Positions 1 to 5,146 of a stretch of DNA of 14,192 bases are shown here, piece after piece (position 1 is the first letter of the stretch; the number at the start of each line of letters is the position of its first letter). The stretch covers positions 1 to 14,192 of the forward strand of contig JBJMJY010000045.1 in NCBI GenBank assembly GCA_045806105.1, written 5' to 3'. Position numbers and translations under genes: made by a program. This DNA comes from AC-32 sp045806105 (GTDB lineage: Bacteria > Actinomycetota > Thermoleophilia > Gaiellales > Gaiellaceae). The notes under the pieces were generated by a model. It was not told where the DNA came from. It was given only the letters and a program-made list of their open reading frames with translations, and searched no databases.

Positions 1-31
1 CGCCCGGGAGGGCCGGGCGGTCAGCGCGTGA
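1..31 (+). CDS. paaA: 3' end of phenylacetyl-CoA epoxidase subunit PaaA (partial)
   Basis: Only the last nine codons are inside the window. Reading from base 2 they encode AREGRAVSA and end in TGA at 29-31. The stop overlaps the GTG start of the next gene as GTGA, the arrangement expected for translationally coupled paaA-paaB. The identity is inferred from position directly before paaB, paaC and paaD; the residues themselves carry no diagnostic motif. Confidence 0.6.
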   Translation, partial: AREGRAVSA

Positions 32-315
32 TCTTCGAAGTCTTTCGGTTGGAGCGGAAGGGGCAGCCGTTCCAGCACGCCGGCTCGATCGCCGCGCCCG
101 ACGAGAGGTTCGCAGATTGGTACGCGCGGGAGCAGTACGGCCGCCGCGGCGAGTCGGTCGCCTTGTGGGTCGTTCCACGCGACCAGATCCATGAGATCGA
201 CGAGTTCGTCGACGAGCTCCAGCGGAACTACCACCGCGTCGACGGCTATCCGCTGAAGGAGAAGCTGAAGGAGGCGCGTGAGCGAGCGGGAACGGCTCCT
301 CCTGCCGATCGCTGA
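28..315 (+). CDS. paaB: Phenylacetyl-CoA 1,2-epoxidase subunit PaaB
   Basis: PaaB is a small, non-catalytic structural subunit of the cytoplasmic multicomponent oxygenase that epoxidises the ring of phenylacetyl-CoA. The 95-residue product has the length of E. coli PaaB and the family pattern: an FEVF start (3-6), a GQPFQHAGSI strand (12-21), an APDE turn followed by a helix with ARE (33-35), and a SLWVVP-like segment, here VALWVVPR (44-51). The GTG start shares GTGA with the paaA stop, and a GGGAGGG stretch at 6-12 lies 15 nt upstream, rather far for a ribosome site, so coupling probably matters. The 3' end overlaps paaC by 38 nt. Family assignment is confident. Confidence 0.9.
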   Translation: MIFEVFRLERKGQPFQHAGSIAAPDERFADWYAREQYGRRGESVALWVVPRDQIHEIDEFVDELQRNYHRVDGYPLKEKLKEARERAGTAPPADR

Positions 316-868
316 CGACGAGCTCGTCCTCGGCTGGCGGAACTCCGAGTGGACCGGCATCGCGCCGTTCCTCGAGGAAGATGTCGCGTTCTCGTCGATC
401 GCGCAGAACGAGATCGGGCACGCGCGGGCGCTGTACGAGCTCGCCGCCCGGGACCTCGGCACGGCCGCCGACGAGCTCGCGTTCGACCGGCAGCCGGCGG
501 AGTACCGCTGCTGCGAGCTGGTCCAGCTGCGCCTTCCGGAGTGGGAGCGCACGATCGCGCGGCACGTGCTCTACGAGCAGGCCGACGCCGAGCGGCTCGA
601 GCGCCTGAAGGCCTCCGACGATCCGGAGGTCGCGGGCCTCGCGGCGAAGATCGACCGCGAGGAGGCCTACCACCGGCTGCATGCCGAGATGTGGGCGGAG
701 CGGCTGAAGGAGGAGCCGCGCTTCGTCGCCGCCCTCGACGAGCTGCGCCAGCTCGCCGCCGCGGTCGTCGACCCCGCGCTGCGCGACGGCCACACCGGCG
801 AGCTGGAGCCGCTCTGGGACGAGATGACGAGCGTGCGCCGCTCGCAGCCTGCGGGGACCGTGTGGTAA
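278..868 (+). CDS. paaC: Phenylacetyl-CoA epoxidase subunit PaaC, ferritin-like
   Basis: PaaC is the ferritin-like partner of the catalytic subunit PaaA. The 196-residue product contains LVLGWRNSEW (16-25), LEEDVAFSSIAQNEIGHA (32-49), the LPEWERTIARHVLYE helix (86-100) and REEAYHRLH (127-135). E. coli PaaC is about 248 residues and has lost the iron ligands. Here E34 (or E33), E45xxH48, E100 and E129xxH132 could form a complete di-iron set, and the EEAYH pattern resembles PaaA (EESFH). The C-terminal HTGELEP still matches the E. coli end, so the missing ~50 residues are internal. The GTG start at 278 has AAGGAG at 268-273, 4 nt away. The gene overlaps paaB by 38 nt. Family is confident; metal binding is inference. 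Confidence 0.88.
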   Translation: MSERERLLLPIADDELVLGWRNSEWTGIAPFLEEDVAFSSIAQNEIGHARALYELAARDLGTAADELAFDRQPAEYRCCELVQLRLPEWERTIARHVLYEQADAERLERLKASDDPEVAGLAAKIDREEAYHRLHAEMWAERLKEEPRFVAALDELRQLAAAVVDPALRDGHTGELEPLWDEMTSVRRSQPAGTVW

Positions 869-1410
869 GGCGCCGACTGGGCGGCGCAGGCCGTAGAGGC
901 CGTACGGGCTCTGCCCGTGCGGCCGTCTTAACCGAGGCGCAGGTCTGGGAAGCGCTGGCCGAGGTCCCGGACCCGGAGATCCCGGTGATCTCGGTCGTCG
1001 ACCTCGGCGTCGTCCGCGACGTGCGGGTCGAGGACGAGCGGGTGCACGTCGAGTTCACGCCGACCTTCCTCGGCTGCCCGGCGCTCGAGACGATGCGCGA
1101 CCAGATGGCCGAGCGGATCGCGGCGCTCGGCGCCGAGCCGGAGGTCGAGATCGTGCTCGACGACTCCTGGTCGACTGACCGCATCACGCCGGAGGGCCGC
1201 GAGAAGCTGCGCGAGTCGGGGTTCGCCCCGCCGACGCCGCGCGCCCCGGAGGGGCCGCAGCTCGTCCAGCTCCAGTCGAACGGCTTCCGCTGCCCATATT
1301 GCGGCTCGCGGGAGACGACGCTCGAGAACATCTTCGGCCCGACCCCGTGCCGCTCGCTGCGCTACTGCCGCGACTGCAAGCAGCCGTTCGAGCAGTTCAA
1401 GACGATCTAG
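862..1410 (+). CDS. paaD: Phenylacetate epoxidase accessory protein PaaD
   Basis: PaaD is an MIP18/DUF59-type protein needed for oxygenase activity, probably in Fe-S or di-iron maturation. The N-terminal domain carries VPDPEIPVISVVDLGVVRDV (35-54) and the family cysteine in FLGCPALE (C72). The C-terminal half is a zinc ribbon with C144, C147, C163, C169 and C172 and the FGPTPC and QPFEQFK motifs. The start is uncertain. GTG at 862 overlaps the paaC end by 7 nt, has GGGGA at 853-857, and gives a 22-residue arginine-rich leader. No other ATG, GTG or TTG lies in frame before the conserved domain. A rare TTA leucine codon sits at 928-930, directly after a strong hairpin. The domain assignment is confident, the start is not. 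Confidence 0.85.
   Translation: MVRRRLGGAGRRGRTGSARAAVLTEAQVWEALAEVPDPEIPVISVVDLGVVRDVRVEDERVHVEFTPTFLGCPALETMRDQMAERIAALGAEPEVEIVLDDSWSTDRITPEGREKLRESGFAPPTPRAPEGPQLVQLQSNGFRCPYCGSRETTLENIFGPTPCRSLRYCRDCKQPFEQFKTI
898..924 (+). promoter_or_regulatory. Strong RNA hairpin at the paaD start region
   Basis: GGCCGTACGGGC (898-909) pairs with GCCCGTGCGGCC (913-924): 12 bp with a single G-U wobble and a TCT loop. It lies between the paaC stop at 868 and the first conserved PaaD codons near 931. It could limit paaD translation, mark processing of the paa mRNA, or be a partial terminator. Only four bases (GTCT) precede TTA, so a classical U tract is absent. The pairing is seen directly; the role is inference. 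Confidence 0.5.
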
Positions 1411-1431
1411 GAGGCATTGGCGGAGCGGCGC

Positions 1432-2748
1432 TCAGTGGCACTCGCCGGTGCCCGAGTCCGTGAAGACCCCGCCCTCCGACGGCTCGAACTCCCAGGCGTA
1501 AGCGGTCTCCAGCAGCATCAGCCGGAGGACGCCGAAGGACGTGTCGTCCATGTTCTCCTGGTTCGCAAGCGGCGGCCCGAGCAGGTGGTGGCTGACACCG
1601 CCGGTGCCGACGACGAACTCGCGGATGCCTCGTTTGGGATCGGCCGCGCCCAGCGGGGCCTGCGGCGCGAAGCGCTGGTAGTTGTGCGCGTGGCCGTTGA
1701 GGACGACGTCCGCCCCCGCCTTGTACAGGTCCTGCCACAGGGGCTGCACCGCGGTCGTCGCCGTGCCCGCCGTCGACGAGAAGAGCGGGTGATGAAAGTA
1801 CGCAAGCGTGCAGCGCGTGCGGTGCTGGGCGAGGTCGCTCCGCAGCCACGTCTCCTGCGCGGAGCCGGGGTGGCAGGCGACGAAGCGGCAGTTGCTGTTG
1901 AGCACGACGACGTGCCAGCCGCCGAGCTCGTAGCTGTAGTACCCCGCCCCGGGGAGACCGGCGAGCGTCGCCCAGTAGTCGAAGTACGGGGCCGCGCCGG
2001 GCGTGGCGTAGTCGTGATTGCCGGCCGCCGGGCGGGTCCGGGCGCGAAAGATGCCCCAGCTCGGGTCGTAGCAGTCCGCGACCTCGTCGGCCGTGCCGCG
2101 GGGGTACGCGAGGTCTCCGAGGGCGGCGATCGTCGCCGGCACGCCGGCCAGGAGCGCCGCCGTCGCCTCGTCCCCGCCCGACCTGCACGAGGCGATGTCG
2201 CCGGCCGCGAGCACCAGCGGCGCGATTCCGAGACGGAGCCGCGGCCTCGACGGCGTCTCGCGCGAGGCGATGGAGACCGAGCCCCGCGTCGCGACGAGTG
2301 CGAGCTGCACGGCGCCCGGTCCCCGCATCGCTGAACTGACGTCGAACGACGTCCAACCGCGCCGCGCTGAGCCCCTTGCCACCACGCGCCCCAAGGCGGG
2401 TGCGGTCCGGAGGCGGAGCGTCCGCTCGCTCCAGCGCCCTCGCGTGATCGCGCGTACCTGCACGCTCGCCCGGCCGGAAGTCACGAGCACGCGGAGGTCC
2501 GCGGAGCCGACGCCCCCACGAAGCCCGCCGACGTGAAACCGAAGGTACGCTCGGCTGCGCGGGTCGGCGCGGAGCTGCAACGCCTGAGCACGGCCGTAAC
2601 TCGCAGTCGGCGCATCCGCGCTGACGTATCCGTCTGCGACCGGCGTGAATACCTGCGACGGAAGCGCGGCGACCGCTCTCGGGGGGTACGAGCCGCCCAA
2701 CGCGATCGCGCTGACGACCGCTGCGGCGGCGAGCGTTCGTCCATCCAC
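1432..2748 (-). CDS. Secreted calcineurin-like (purple acid phosphatase-type) phosphoesterase with DNRLRE domain
   Basis: From GTG at 2748 the product is 438 residues. An N-terminal hydrophobic signal (about residues 5-20) with a possible AVA-A cleavage site near 27 indicates export. Residues ~34-175 resemble a DNRLRE beta-sandwich domain (VADGYVSADAPTASYG, AYLRFHVGGL), and ~176-430 form a metallophosphoesterase with all metal-binding blocks: GDI (D184), GDLAY (D212), GNHDY (N244, H245), FHHP (319-320) and GHAH (353-355). Tyr in GDLAY is as in purple acid phosphatases. The open frame extends upstream to 3000, but that part is antisense-like composition overlapping the previous gene. GTG 2748 follows that gene's stop by 10 nt and starts just before the signal. 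No clear ribosome site is visible. Substrate is unknown. Confidence 0.85.
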   Translation of the reverse strand: MDGRTLAAAAVVSAIALGGSYPPRAVAALPSQVFTPVADGYVSADAPTASYGRAQALQLRADPRSRAYLRFHVGGLRGGVGSADLRVLVTSGRASVQVRAITRGRWSERTLRLRTAPALGRVVARGSARRGWTSFDVSSAMRGPGAVQLALVATRGSVSIASRETPSRPRLRLGIAPLVLAAGDIASCRSGGDEATAALLAGVPATIAALGDLAYPRGTADEVADCYDPSWGIFRARTRPAAGNHDYATPGAAPYFDYWATLAGLPGAGYYSYELGGWHVVVLNSNCRFVACHPGSAQETWLRSDLAQHRTRCTLAYFHHPLFSSTAGTATTAVQPLWQDLYKAGADVVLNGHAHNYQRFAPQAPLGAADPKRGIREFVVGTGGVSHHLLGPPLANQENMDDTSFGVLRLMLLETAYAWEFEPSEGGVFTDSGTGECH

Positions 2749-2758
2749 CGAGCCGAAT

Positions 2759-3109
2759 CTAGCTGAGGCGCCTACGGCGAACCCGCGCACCGACGGCGCC
2801 GATGCCGACGAGAAGCAGCGCAATCGGCAAGAGCAGCGCAAGGCTGAGCCAGATCGGCCAGGGCTCGCCCTTGTTCGCGTCCGGATACCCAGCGGGAACC
2901 GCGAGCGCCACCGCCACGACCGGGAACGCCAGCGCCCACCAGCGCCCGACGAGCAGGCCGGCGCCGACCTGCACTCCCGCCAGGACCAGAAGAAGCGCAA
3001 GATCGGCCTCGGGTTGCCCGTAGAAGAGCTGCCGCTCCCCCACCACGTAGATCCAGACCCCCATGGCGGTGAGGTAGGCGACCGCCCCGATCACGGCGCG
3101 AGCGCTCAA
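2759..3109 (-). CDS. Small four-helix membrane protein, unknown function
   Basis: I recognise no family. From TTG at 3109 the product is 116 residues with four hydrophobic segments: AVIGAVAYLTAMGVWIYVV (5-23), ALLLVLAGVQVGAGLLV, WWALAFPVVAVALAVPAGY and a C-terminal LALLLPIALLLVGIGAVGA, ending in the basic tail ARVRRRRLS. The TTG overlaps the upstream gene's stop (TTGA), the usual coupled arrangement, with GGTGG just upstream. A longer frame reaches 3472, but its first ~120 codons are the upstream gene read out of frame. GTG 42 nt further upstream is a possible alternative start. It sits in one operon between another small membrane protein and the secreted phosphatase. Confidence 0.65.
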   Translation of the reverse strand: MSARAVIGAVAYLTAMGVWIYVVGERQLFYGQPEADLALLLVLAGVQVGAGLLVGRWWALAFPVVAVALAVPAGYPDANKGEPWPIWLSLALLLPIALLLVGIGAVGARVRRRRLS

Positions 3110-3432
3110 TGGCCACCGGCCAACCCGAACCAGGCCATCACCCACGCACAGGCATAGGCCGGCAGAACGAGGAGGATCGGCAGCGCGAACGCGAGTCGCC
3201 TCGGAAGGAGGCCGCGCACCACGCACGCCAACGCAAAGCCACCTGCGAGCGTCATTCCGACCACGACGAGAGCAACCGGCCCACCGCCGCCGCGGGTCGC
3301 GTGCTCCCAGCGCGACACCGAGTCCTGGTAGTAATCGTCGTTCGCCGCAGCGAGGAAGCCGAGCCACGTCGCGCCCGCCGCAAGCACGAAGCCCGTCACG
3401 AGATGCGGGATGCTCGACGGTGTGTATCTCAC
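3106..3432 (-). CDS. Small three-helix membrane protein, unknown function
   Basis: This 108-residue protein starts with GTG at 3432 and has three hydrophobic segments: HLVTGFVLAAGATWLGFLAA (10-29), GPVALVVVGMTLAGGFALACVV and LAFALPILLVLPAYACAWVM. An acidic, tryptophan-containing loop, ANDDYYQDSVSRWEHA (30-45), follows the first segment. A TATCAT box (3445 to 3440, minus strand) stands exactly 7 nt before the GTG, suggesting a leaderless mRNA. The gene is first in an operon with the four-helix protein and the phosphatase. It diverges from the XRE regulator, whose probable operator covers this promoter. No family is recognised. Confidence 0.65.
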   Translation of the reverse strand: MRYTPSSIPHLVTGFVLAAGATWLGFLAAANDDYYQDSVSRWEHATRGGGGPVALVVVGMTLAGGFALACVVRGLLPRRLAFALPILLVLPAYACAWVMAWFGLAGGH

Positions 3433-3435
3433 TTG

Positions 3436-3448
3436 TGCTATGATAGCA
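3436..3448. promoter_or_regulatory. Palindromic operator overlapping divergent -10 boxes
   Basis: TGCTATGATAGCA is a perfect inverted repeat of two 6-nt arms around G3442. It contains TATGAT (3439-3444), a good -10 box toward the XRE gene at 3459, and on the other strand TATCAT (3445-3440), 7 nt before the GTG at 3432. No clear -35 box is visible for either. A dimeric XRE protein bound here would cover both promoters, so self-repression and control of the membrane-protein operon are likely. The palindrome is seen directly; the binding protein is inferred. Confidence 0.65.
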
Positions 3449-3458
3449 TCCCTGCGAT

Positions 3459-3728
3459 ATGAGCGCTGACACCTTCGAGAAGCTGCGCGCCCGGCTCGCG
3501 CACGTCGACGCCGATCAGGGCTGGTTCTTCGCGCAGATCGCGCAGCAAGTGGCCGAGCAGCGCAAGGCGCACGGCCTGTCGCAGCAGGAGCTCGCCGAGC
3601 TGACGGCGACGACCCAGTCGGCGATCGCGCGCCTCGAGTCGGGCGGCCGCCCGCCGAGGATCGACACGCTGCTACGGATCGCCGAGGCGCTCGACTGCGA
3701 GCTTCTGGTCGAGCTCAGGCGCCGCTAG
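3459..3728 (+). CDS. XRE/HigA-like helix-turn-helix regulator
   Basis: This 89-residue DNA-binding protein has a helix-turn-helix at about 29-83: VAEQRKAHGLSQQELAELTA, then the recognition helix TQSAIARLE (52-60), then IDTLLRIAEALDCEL. The family resembles antitoxins of HigBA/RelBE-type modules. No toxin gene is present on either side: upstream, divergently, lies a membrane-protein operon, and downstream the convergent DUF4389 gene. The ATG at 3459 lacks a Shine-Dalgarno sequence, and the TATGAT box at 3439 predicts a leader of about 8 nt. The stop TAG lies in a CTAG shared with the convergent gene's stop. It is probably an orphan autoregulator that also controls the divergent operon. Confidence 0.85.
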   Translation: MSADTFEKLRARLAHVDADQGWFFAQIAQQVAEQRKAHGLSQQELAELTATTQSAIARLESGGRPPRIDTLLRIAEALDCELLVELRRR

Positions 3729-4327
3729 GCCTGCACGCCGACGTTGAAGCTCGGGTACCTGCCGGTCAGGAGGAGCACGTAGGCGTAGGTCTGCGTCTCG
3801 ACGCGGATCGCGAGCGCCGCGAAGTTCCGCAGCCCTTCGGGCACACGGCCCATGACCAGGGCGATGAACCAGCTGAAGATCGCGAGCAGCTGCGAGAGGT
3901 TCGAGAGGATGTTCGTCAGCAGCAGTGCCGGGATCGCGAGGATCAAGCGGAAGAAGACCGTCAGCCGGTTCTGGGGCTCCGGCGGGTCGATCTCCAGGTC
4001 GATGGGGTACGTGCCCTCGCGGCCGGTGAAGGGTGGATAGGGGTCGGCGACGAGGAGCGTGTAGGCGCGGACGTGCGTCGTGTAGCGCAGAAAGGTCGCC
4101 AGGAAGTTGTGCACGCCGTCGGGCGAGCGGCCCATGAAGAGCGTCGCGAACCAGTTGACGATCCAAGCTAGGACCGCGATCACGCCCCAGAGGACCGCCC
4201 ACAGGAAAAGTGGGATCGCGAGGATCAAGCGGAAGAAGACCGTCAGCCGGTTCCGCTGCAGGTCGTCGTTGACGACGAGGCGAATCGGGTGCTGGGTCGA
4301 CGTAGTGCCTGCCGTGGTGGCTTCCAT
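3725..4327 (-). CDS. Membrane protein with two tandem DUF4389 units
   Basis: This 200-residue membrane protein of unknown function is an internal duplication. Unit 1 spans about 25-99 and unit 2 about 119-193. Each begins NRLTVFFRLILAIP, continues with a hydrophobic stretch, then FMGR/VMGR, P(D/E)G, NF, a YT/YAY motif and a final YP-F turn. This matches the DUF4389 pattern. The ATG at 4327 has AAGGGAG four nt upstream and follows the stop of the PaaG-type gene by 11 nt, so both are probably one transcript. A longer upstream frame to 4774 is a shadow of that crotonase. The first units match perfectly over 42 bases. The stop overlaps the XRE stop. Confidence 0.82.
   Translation of the reverse strand: MEATTAGTTSTQHPIRLVVNDDLQRNRLTVFFRLILAIPLFLWAVLWGVIAVLAWIVNWFATLFMGRSPDGVHNFLATFLRYTTHVRAYTLLVADPYPPFTGREGTYPIDLEIDPPEPQNRLTVFFRLILAIPALLLTNILSNLSQLLAIFSWFIALVMGRVPEGLRNFAALAIRVETQTYAYVLLLTGRYPSFNVGVQA
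3930..3971 (-). repeat. 42-bp perfect direct repeat, copy A (inside DUF4389 gene)
   Basis: The 42 bases at 3930-3971 are identical to 4212-4253, an offset of 282 bases or exactly 94 codons. The block encodes NRLTVFFRLILAIP of the second unit. The flanking parts of the two units differ strongly at protein level, so identity over silent positions here points to recent gene conversion or selection on the DNA or RNA itself. Confidence 0.9.
4212..4253 (-). repeat. 42-bp perfect direct repeat, copy B (inside DUF4389 gene)
   Basis: Partner of the copy at 3930-3971, encoding NRLTVFFRLILAIP (residues 26-39) of the first unit. The match ends one base short of divergence on both sides (C versus T before it, T versus C after it). 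Confidence 0.9.
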
Positions 4328-4338
4328 GTGGCTCCCTT

Positions 4339-5109
4339 CTAGCGGCCTTCGAAGCGCGGTTCCCGTTTCTCGAGGAACGCGGCGACTCCTTCGGCGAAGT
4401 CGTGGGTGCGGGTGGCGACGGCCTGGAGCTGCGCCTCGAGCTCGAGCTGCTCCTCCACCGTCGCATGCTCGGCGTGGTCGAACAGGCGCTTCGTGAGGGC
4501 GATCCCGAGCGTCGGCAGCGCGGCCAGCTCGGCTGCCAGCCCGGCCGCGCGGGCAAGGAGGCCGTCGCCCTCGACCACCTCGGACACCAGGCCCCACGCG
4601 TGCGCCTCGGCCGCGGTCAGGCGGCGTCCCGACGTCATCCACTCGAACGCGCGGGCGGTGCCGAGCAGGCGCCGGACGAAGTACGTGCTGCCGGAGTCGG
4701 GCACGAGCCCGATGTTGATGAAAGCCGGCACGAACGTCGCCTCGTCGGAGGCGACGCGCACGTCGCAGGCGCACGCGAGCGAGAGGCCGGCACCGGCGGC
4801 CGGGCCGTTCACCGCGGCGATCACCGGCTTCTCGAGCGCGCGGATCGCGAGGATGTTCGGGTGGTAGTTGCCGCGCAGGCGCTCGCCGATATTGCCCGGC
4901 GCCTCGCGGAACTCAGTCAGGTCCTGGCCGACGCAGAAGCCGCGGCCTGCGCCGGTGATCACGACCGCCCGCACGTCGTCGGCGCGGGCGTCCTTGAGCG
5001 CGGCGCCGAGCGCGCGGTGCAGGTCGACGTTGAAGGCGTTGAGGACGTCTGGCCGGTTGAGCGTGATCGTGAGAACGGCGCCCTCGCGCGTGGTCTCGAC
5101 CTCCGCCAT
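4339..5109 (-). CDS. paaG: PaaG-type enoyl-CoA isomerase (crotonase family)
   Basis: The 256-residue crotonase-fold protein most resembles PaaG, which converts ring-1,2-epoxyphenylacetyl-CoA to the oxepin in the phenylacetate pathway. It has GRGFCVGQDLTEF (55-67), the oxyanion-hole segment GPAAGAGLSLACACD (102-116) and GLVPDSGSTYFV (134-145). Both hydratase glutamates are replaced (S110 and F130), and D138 occupies the position of the PaaG catalytic aspartate. The end FLEKREPRFEGR is typical of the family. ATG at 5109 lacks a Shine-Dalgarno; a TAGGCT box 7 nt upstream suggests leaderless transcription. DUF4389 follows 11 nt downstream. A related isomerase for other CoA esters is possible. Confidence 0.75.
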   Translation of the reverse strand: MAEVETTREGAVLTITLNRPDVLNAFNVDLHRALGAALKDARADDVRAVVITGAGRGFCVGQDLTEFREAPGNIGERLRGNYHPNILAIRALEKPVIAAVNGPAAGAGLSLACACDVRVASDEATFVPAFINIGLVPDSGSTYFVRRLLGTARAFEWMTSGRRLTAAEAHAWGLVSEVVEGDGLLARAAGLAAELAALPTLGIALTKRLFDHAEHATVEEQLELEAQLQAVATRTHDFAEGVAAFLEKREPRFEGR

Positions 5110-5116
5110 CCGCCGC

Positions 5117-5122
5117 AGCCTA
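5117..5122 (-). promoter_or_regulatory. TANNNT -10 box for leaderless paaG-type mRNA
   Basis: On the minus strand TAGGCT (5122 to 5117) is followed by seven bases and then ATG at 5109. That spacing would place the transcription start at the start codon. No convincing -35 box is visible. The box is seen; function is inferred. Confidence 0.4.
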
Positions 5123-5134
5123 CAACCGCGTTGC

Positions 5135-5140
5135 TAGCTT
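5135..5140 (+). promoter_or_regulatory. TANNNT -10 box for leaderless protease mRNA
   Basis: TAGCTT is followed by CGACTC and then GTG at 5147, so transcription would begin at the start codon. No Shine-Dalgarno precedes the GTG. With the opposite box at 5117-5122 it forms a divergent pair inside a 37-bp gap. Confidence 0.4.
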
Positions 5141-5146
5141 CGACTC

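Noticed and set aside
898..924. Rho-independent terminator ending the paa operon after paaC.
   Set aside because: The stem is strong but only a short GTCTTA follows, without a U tract, and paaD lies directly downstream in the same direction.
246..1331. A 361-codon minus-strand frame opposite paaB-paaD.
   Set aside because: Arg/Ser/Pro-rich composition typical of an antisense shadow; the plus-strand paa genes are unmistakable.
1417..2334. A 305-codon plus-strand frame opposite the phosphatase.
   Set aside because: Arg/Ala/Val-rich shadow of a gene with a complete metal-binding motif set.
3110..3472. Long N-terminal extension of the four-helix membrane protein.
   Set aside because: The extension is the upstream membrane-protein gene read out of frame, with Arg/Gly-rich non-membrane composition; the TTGA overlap marks a better start.
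3106..3728. Type II toxin-antitoxin pair with the XRE protein as antitoxin.
   Set aside because: Neither neighbour looks like a RelE/HigB toxin: the divergent product is a three-helix membrane protein and the downstream gene is convergent DUF4389.
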